The notes below the pieces were generated by a model. It did no database searches, was not told where the DNA came from, and was given only the letters and a program-made list of their open reading frames with translations. Source: a bacterium (lineage in GTDB: Bacteria > Vulcanimicrobiota > Xenobia > RGZZ01). From it: DNA of 10,403 bases. The DNA lies in assembly GCA_021782195.1 (NCBI GenBank), contig JAJXVI010000035.1:1-10403 (forward strand), written 5' to 3'. Positions 6,466-10,403 of this stretch are shown piece after piece; the stretch's first letter is position 1, and every line of letters starts with the position of its first letter. The position numbers and the translations under genes were made by a program.

Positions 6466-7589
6466 GGGGCTCTCCTTGAGGGGGTGGCGTGGGCGCGGTA
6501 GACGTTTCCCGCGGCGCGACGAACAGATCCCCCGAGTTCAAGGCGAACCAGTGTTCGAAGCACGGCCTGCGCTTCAATTCCCGAGCGCTGGGAGATTTCC
6601 TCCATCGAGAGCCAGTCCGGACCGCCAAAGCCGTCACAGCTTTCGAGCACGGCCAGTATGCGCCTGGACTCATCGTCATCCGGCGGTTCTCGAGGCAGTG
6701 ACGGTGTGGGAGGGATGTTGAAGCCTGCCAGGATATCGTGCCCGTTGGTTGCGAGCGTCGCCACTCCCTCGCTCAGCAGTCGGTTGCATCCGTCACTGAA
6801 TGAAGTGAGGATGCTGCCGGCCACCGCGAACAGCGGACGGTCCTGGTCGATTGCGTACTCCGCCGTGATCATTGCACCGCTTCGGATACCGGCCTCGGTG
6901 ACCAGCACCGCTCGGGCAAGACCGCTGATCACGCGATTCCGCGCCGGAAAGAAGGCGGGCCGAGGAGAAGACCTCGGTGCGAACTGGCTCACGACCGCCC
7001 CACCTTCTTCGATAGCCCGCTTTAGCGCGCGACTTTCTGGGGGATAGCATACGTCGGCTCCGCATCCCATGACGGCGACGGTGGGGGCTTTCTTGTGCAG
7101 GGCACGGCGGTGTGCAGTCTCGTCGATTCCGCGTGCCATCCCGCTGATGATGCACAGGCCGGCTTCGGCCAGTTCGTCGACGAGGGTTTCGCTGGCACGC
7201 AGACCGTAGACGCTCGGCCGACGCGTGCCGACCACCGCCACGCCCGGAAGTGACAGAACCTCCGCGCGGCCGCGTACGTATAAGACGAGCGGAGCGAACG
7301 GAACTTCGGCCAGTTGCGGGGGATACGGATGGATTCCGCTCACGAGCACCTGACAGCCAGCACGTGCGGCGTCTTGAAGAAGGTGCTCCGGATTCAGGGA
7401 CTGACGTGTGCGAATGATGGCTTCGCCAAGTGCAGGGGATACTTCGCGAAGCGCTTCGGGAGGAGCTTCCCAGACGGCCTGGGGAGTATGCATGCGCGCA
7501 AGAAAGCGACGCAACCCCCCCGCGCCCAGGCGTTCAACCCGTGAAAGCCCTACAAGATACGGGTACTGAGAATCTGCGGCGGTGGACAT
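6462..7589 (-). CDS. dprA: DNA-processing protein DprA
   Basis: 375 aa from the ATG at 7589. A TTG at 7622 would add 11 residues, but the ATG is preferred: it is preceded by AGGGTGGA at ribosome-site distance and gives a normal N-terminus. DprA binds incoming single-stranded DNA and loads RecA during natural transformation; it is also kept in many bacteria with no known competence. The N-terminal helical region (about 1-85) precedes the extended Rossmann core with [11 protein letters not shown] (119-129), [12 protein letters not shown] (149-160), [12 protein letters not shown] (214-225) and [15 protein letters not shown] (232-246). A C-terminal winged-helix domain (about 305-365, with [20 protein letters not shown]) completes the usual architecture. 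It overlaps hslV by 4 bp. Upstream are 183 bp with no clear promoter. Confidence 0.96.
   Translation of the reverse strand: MSTAADSQYPYLVGLSRVERLGAGGLRRFLARMHTPQAVWEAPPEALREVSPALGEAIIRTRQSLNPEHLLQDAARAGCQVLVSGIHPYPPQLAEVPFAPLVLYVRGRAEVLSLPGVAVVGTRRPSVYGLRASETLVDELAEAGLCIISGMARGIDETAHRRALHKKAPTVAVMGCGADVCYPPESRALKRAIEEGGAVVSQFAPRSSPRPAFFPARNRVISGLARAVLVTEAGIRSGAMITAEYAIDQDRPLFAVAGSILTSFSDGCNRLLSEGVATLATNGHDILAGFNIPPTPSLPREPPDDDESRRILAVLESCDGFGGPDWLSMEEISQRSGIEAQAVLRTLVRLELGGSVRRAAGNVYRAHATPSRRAP
6472..6477 (-). promoter_or_regulatory. Ribosome binding site of hslV inside the dprA end
   Basis: Read on the - strand this is AAGGAG, a near-perfect Shine-Dalgarno sequence, 6 nt before the hslV ATG. 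It lies within the last codons of dprA and fixes the hslV start, supporting independent high-level initiation in addition to coupling through the ATGA overlap. Confidence 0.8.
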
Positions 7590-7772
7590 GTGCTGTATTC
7601 CACCCTGGAAAGTCGCTTTCAACCTGCCTGGTCACGTCAGCACGGGGTATACAGAGAATACGAGCCGAGAAACACCGTTGAATCCATACCACCTTCACCA
7701 CGTCTGCAGCGGGCTCCTTCTTGACAAATCGGAGTCTTCTGCAAGTTTCCGGCTCCGCGGGGATAGTGACCG

Positions 7773-9275
7773 CTACTCGATCCGAAAGACGGTCTTTCCC
7801 ACCGTTACCACGTCGCCACGATTGAGCAACACGCGGTTGCCAATGCGGTGGCCATTCACAAAGGTTCCGTTGGTGGATCCCAGATCGTCGATCCAGTAGC
7901 CCGTTGCTTCAGGATGAATGCGCGCGTGTCGGTGTGAGGCGGCGTTGTCCGACTCGAGCACAATGTTGCCTTCCTCGCGCCCGATGATGACGTCATCGGA
8001 TAGGAGCCGGTGGCAAAGGCGTCCATCGAGACTGACCAGAGAGAGATGATCCACGGCCTGAGCGCCAACCTGTGATGACGGTGACTCTTGGAACGGTGGC
8101 GCAACCGTTGCTTCATTCACGGAAGCGTTCGCGGTGGGCGTCCTGTCGTCAGTCGTGGCTTGTGCGGTGAGGACACCTGATGACGGAACCGGGGATGCCG
8201 ACGGGGCCGGGGACGTATCGGTGGCGACTGGAATCGCGCTCGCCGCCCGACTGCCCGGGGGGGGAATGGCAGACTTGCGGCGACTCTCCGCGGTGATGCC
8301 GAGACGCTCGAACACGTCCATGTATCCGGGATAAAGCGCGGTGATGCGTGCGAACTCTTCTTGCGCCTCCATCTGGCGCCCTGTTCGTGCCATGGCCGTC
8401 GCGAGGTTGAACCGTACGTCGACCATCAACTGGGGATCGAAGTCAGTGCGGGTCAGCACCTTCTTGAAGATTTCCAGAGAGGTCTCGGGTTCCCCGGTCT
8501 CGACGAGCGCGCGAGCAAGGAGAATCAGGTTTGCGAGCGAGATGTTGTCTTCGGGGAGCGTGTCTTTGAGCAGGGAAACGACCTCGCGCCATCGTGCAGC
8601 CTCGATGAGGTGCAGGGCAAGGAAGAAGCCCACCATCGTACTGTCCGGCATGACCCCGAGGAGTTGATCGAGCACCGTGCAGGCTTCTTCATTTTCGTGA
8701 TTGCCCCGATGTGCGAGTGACAGCAGAACCGTCACGCCGAGCAGGTCGGGAAAGATCACCAGGGAGGAGTTCTCGGTCAGACATGTCGTGAGCCGCAATG
8801 AGGGGATGTACTTGCGGAGTCTCTGACCCAGTTTCTGCTGGCAGAGAAGGACCTTCTTGAAACTGTGTACGGCCTCCTCATAGTCGTCGAGGCCAAGAGA
8901 GAGGGCACCGTGAAGGAAGTATGCGTCTGCACACTGGGCATCGCGCGTGAAGGAGTCGCTCAGTCGGTCGCGAGCTTCGCGGACGTCGCCTCGTAGAAGC
9001 GCCTGCGACCCGGCCACGAATGCTCGTTCCGCGGCCGACACGGCGATGTTCTTCAGCATCTGAGTGAAGAAGCGCCGTGGTTGCTGAATTTCCATGTACT
9101 CGATCGAGGGGACGATTCGTCCGAACAGCGGGTGGATGTGGCGCTGCAGGTAGAGGCCGGTCTCGCCGGTCTGGCCTCGCGGTTCCTTGGAGGGTTTGAG
9201 TACGCGCGTCACTTCACCGACGCCACGTGCAGCTACCCGGCCGGCGAGTGAAACACCGTCCTTGAAAGTATCCAT
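7773..9275 (-). CDS. TPR-repeat protein with C-terminal FHA domain
   Basis: 500 aa from the ATG at 9275, chosen over a frame open to 9575 because AAGGAAGAG directly precedes it and the upstream codons are arginine-rich and non-coding in style. Residues about 80-325 carry helical TPR-like repeats (AYFLHGALSLGLDDYEEAVHSF; LARALVETGEPETSLEIF; FNLATAMARTGRQMEAQEEF), which usually bind partner proteins. Residues about 327-405 are a Pro/Ala/Ser/Thr-rich linker. Residues about 410-500 are an FHA domain with GRE (432-434), SHRH (447-450) and LGSTNGT (465-471), the residues that contact phosphothreonine. No signal peptide or membrane segment is seen, so it is probably a cytoplasmic adaptor reading Ser/Thr-kinase phosphorylation; partners are unknown and no kinase or phosphatase gene is in the window. 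Confidence 0.9.
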   Translation of the reverse strand: MDTFKDGVSLAGRVAARGVGEVTRVLKPSKEPRGQTGETGLYLQRHIHPLFGRIVPSIEYMEIQQPRRFFTQMLKNIAVSAAERAFVAGSQALLRGDVREARDRLSDSFTRDAQCADAYFLHGALSLGLDDYEEAVHSFKKVLLCQQKLGQRLRKYIPSLRLTTCLTENSSLVIFPDLLGVTVLLSLAHRGNHENEEACTVLDQLLGVMPDSTMVGFFLALHLIEAARWREVVSLLKDTLPEDNISLANLILLARALVETGEPETSLEIFKKVLTRTDFDPQLMVDVRFNLATAMARTGRQMEAQEEFARITALYPGYMDVFERLGITAESRRKSAIPPPGSRAASAIPVATDTSPAPSASPVPSSGVLTAQATTDDRTPTANASVNEATVAPPFQESPSSQVGAQAVDHLSLVSLDGRLCHRLLSDDVIIGREEGNIVLESDNAASHRHARIHPEATGYWIDDLGSTNGTFVNGHRIGNRVLLNRGDVVTVGKTVFRIE

Positions 9276-9278
9276 GAT

Positions 9279-9287
9279 CTCTTCCTT
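9279..9287 (-). promoter_or_regulatory. Ribosome binding site of the TPR-FHA gene
   Basis: AAGGAAGAG on the - strand, ending 3 nt before the ATG at 9275, with the AAGGA core 7 nt away. It decides the start in favour of 9275 over the upstream in-frame candidates. Confidence 0.7.
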
Positions 9288-9496
9288 GCCCAGGGGGATC
9301 GCCTCCAATCGACCGCGGCGCACGGTCCCGTCGGTTGTACGAGAATCGTTCGGGGAGGAACGCCATCCGCCGCATGGGACGAAATTCAACGTGCGTTGCC
9401 GAACACCCCTCCTCCTCGCCTGCGTTGGAGCTTCTTTTCTGTGCAGTGGTGCAGGTCTGTCGATTCCCGGGCCATGCCTGGATTGTGTGGGTAGAA

Positions 9497-9536
9497 GCGA
9501 GAGAGGAGAGGCTGCAAGCGCCCCTCCTCTCTTCGC
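9497..9536. repeat. Long imperfect hairpin
   Basis: The left arm (9497-9512) and right arm (9520-9536) can form about 16 base pairs with one bulged T and one A/C mismatch around a 7-nt loop. The arms contain GAGAGGAG and CTCCTCTC. It has no T-tract on either strand. It is the second hairpin downstream of the lipase-like gene and could be a backup terminator or an mRNA-stabilising stem. Confidence 0.7.
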
Positions 9537-9561
9537 GTCGAAGGTGTGAAAGCGTTCGGAA

Positions 9562-9589
9562 GTGAGAGAGGACATTCGCCCTCTCTCAC
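9562..9589 (-). terminator. Perfect 10-bp stem downstream of the lipase-like gene
   Basis: GTGAGAGAGG (9562-9571) pairs perfectly with CCTCTCTCAC (9580-9589) around an 8-nt loop. The stem begins 6 nt after the stop codon of the - strand lipase-like gene, the position expected of its terminator. The bases after it on the - strand (TTCCGAACGCTTTC) are only moderately T-rich, so it is an imperfect intrinsic terminator. Confidence 0.65.
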
Positions 9590-9595
9590 CTTCGG

Positions 9596-10403
9596 TCAGT
9601 GGTGCAGGAGGTTGTTTCCGAAGAACGCCGCAGGGTTGATGGTGAAGTGGATGCTGCCCGGTGGCGTGTTCGTCAGGCTGAGTCCGGCGTAATGGATGAT
9701 CTGTGCCGGGCCGAGCATTCCGCTTGCGATATAGGCAACCAGTTGTTCCTGCGCTGCCTGGGTCTGCTGGAGCGACGCGGCCTGGGTCGGATCAAGCAGG
9801 AAGCCGTGCTTGCCACCCTGGGTCTGGAAGAGCCCCGAGCCAACCGCCGGTGCAGACTCCTGAGGTAGCAGGTTGATCTTTACGAGCGCGTCGACCTGGG
9901 GCAAGTCGCCCGCAATTGCGAGATCGGCCGTACCTGAGTTTGGAACGACCTGGTCGTTGATCATTTCCTGCATCAATACCTGGGCGGGTGTACCACCAGC
10001 CAGATCGCCCTTCAGCATGTGCGGGCCGTAGTTGAAGGGGTCCACGTCGTCCATTACAGTCTGGGCGATCCACAGGAACTGCTCGAATCCTGAAGATCCG
10101 ACCGCGAATCCCTGTGCTGCCAGGGCCGTGTCGAGCTCCGGACCGAACGTGGCCGAGTTGGCAAAAACCGAGGCGAGACGACCACCGGCCACGTTCAGGA
10201 CACCGACACGTGTGGTCGGTTCCATGGCCATGAAGGTTCCTCCCAGGATTCCACCGAGCGACTGTCCGGAAAACGCGATCTGGGAAGTGGATAGCATGGG
10301 GGTTCCCCCGCCATTGAACTTCGTCTGACCGCTCGTCACAAGTTTGACAGTGGTGAACATGTCGTTGAGGGTCTGGTAGAAATTGCTGCGGGTGAGCGCG
10401 AGG
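9596..10403 (-). CDS. Extracellular alpha/beta-hydrolase, lipase-like (Pla-1/cef type), 5'-partial
   Basis: The frame is open through the right edge, so the N-terminus (and any signal peptide) is missing; the ATG at 10360 lies inside the domain. 268 codons are visible. All three catalytic positions can be placed, counting from the window edge: nucleophile Ser48 in the elbow FSGQSLGG, Asp150 in MQEMINDQVVPN and His199 in GGKHGFLLDP. Between them lies a typical lid/cap insertion (GFEQFLWIAQTVMDDVDPFNYGP). The pattern recalls the C-terminal catalytic part of Pla-1/cef-type extracellular lipases, which hydrolyse acyl esters; the exact substrate cannot be read from the sequence. The fragment ends in NNLLHH, with no obvious export or anchoring tail. 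The perfect stem just downstream suggests the transcript ends here. Confidence 0.85.
   Translation of the reverse strand, partial: LALTRSNFYQTLNDMFTTVKLVTSGQTKFNGGGTPMLSTSQIAFSGQSLGGILGGTFMAMEPTTRVGVLNVAGGRLASVFANSATFGPELDTALAAQGFAVGSSGFEQFLWIAQTVMDDVDPFNYGPHMLKGDLAGGTPAQVLMQEMINDQVVPNSGTADLAIAGDLPQVDALVKINLLPQESAPAVGSGLFQTQGGKHGFLLDPTQAASLQQTQAAQEQLVAYIASGMLGPAQIIHYAGLSLTNTPPGSIHFTINPAAFFGNNLLHH

Larger units (their letters stand above)
9276..9595. other. Spacer between the lipase-like gene and the TPR-FHA gene
   Basis: No credible gene. Its right third holds two strong inverted repeats listed separately. The rest is the likely 5' region of the TPR-FHA gene. A TTGAAT on the - strand around 9385 is a possible -35 element, but no matching -10 hexamer can be defended. 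The frame open through this region on the - strand is arginine-rich and looks accidental. Confidence 0.6.

Noticed and set aside
7590..7622. TTG start for dprA
   Set aside because: The ATG at 7589 has a ribosome-site-like AGGGTGGA upstream and a normal N-terminus; the extra 11 residues encode that site.
7715..7772. Terminator after the TPR-FHA gene
   Set aside because: Only a 5-bp CGGAG/CTCCG stem with an 18-nt loop and no T-tract; too weak to call.
9276..9575. 100-residue N-terminal extension of the TPR-FHA protein
   Set aside because: The ATG at 9275 has a strong ribosome site, the upstream codons look non-coding, and the extension would overlap the hairpin region.

Overview
The window is a GC-rich bacterial chromosomal segment. 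One gene fragment on the + strand (1-1230) converges on a run of - strand genes that fills the rest of the window. Lineage cannot be fixed from sequence alone. HslV carries a short propeptide before its catalytic threonine, a TPR protein ends in an FHA domain, an 'H-x-F-N-N' type sensor/receiver hybrid is present, and the lipase resembles the Pla-1/cef group. This combination fits Myxococcota-grade or another deep-branching, Gram-negative-like, environmental lineage better than well-studied enterics or Firmicutes. There are no rRNA or tRNA genes, no CRISPR array, no insertion sequence and no recognisable prophage.

Layout, left to right. (1) 1-1230 (+): 3' part of a probable surface or secreted protein with two beta-rich domains joined by a Pro/Ala/Ser/Thr-rich linker. 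Right after its stop codon come five perfect tandem copies of a 20-bp unit (1231-1330), apparently seeded from the gene's own last codons. (2) 1374-2015 (-): a small protein with a tyrosine-recombinase-like N-terminal DNA-binding domain but no catalytic domain. (3) 2016-2448: gene-poor stretch with a possible gene remnant. (4) 2449-3684 (-): sensor-kinase-like/receiver hybrid whose ATP-binding domain looks degenerate. (5) 3796-5604 (-): recQ DNA helicase split by an in-frame TGA between the helicase core and the zinc-binding module. (6) 5605-5934: non-coding spacer with a diverged direct repeat. (7) 5935-7589 (-): dprA and hslV, overlapping by 4 bp, with no hslU beside them. (8) 7773-9275 (-): TPR protein with a C-terminal FHA domain. 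(9) 9276-9595: spacer with two strong hairpins. (10) 9596-10403 (-): 3' part of an extracellular alpha/beta-hydrolase (lipase-like) gene.

Functionally the segment mixes DNA metabolism (DprA for single-strand DNA loading in transformation or recombination, RecQ for unwinding), protein quality control (HslV), phospho-dependent signalling (receiver hybrid, FHA protein) and surface or secreted proteins. Only dprA-hslV is convincingly an operon. The points most worth a second look are the in-frame stop in recQ, the gene-end-derived tandem repeat, the hslV without a neighbouring hslU, the pseudokinase-like hybrid and the non-catalytic recombinase-like protein.
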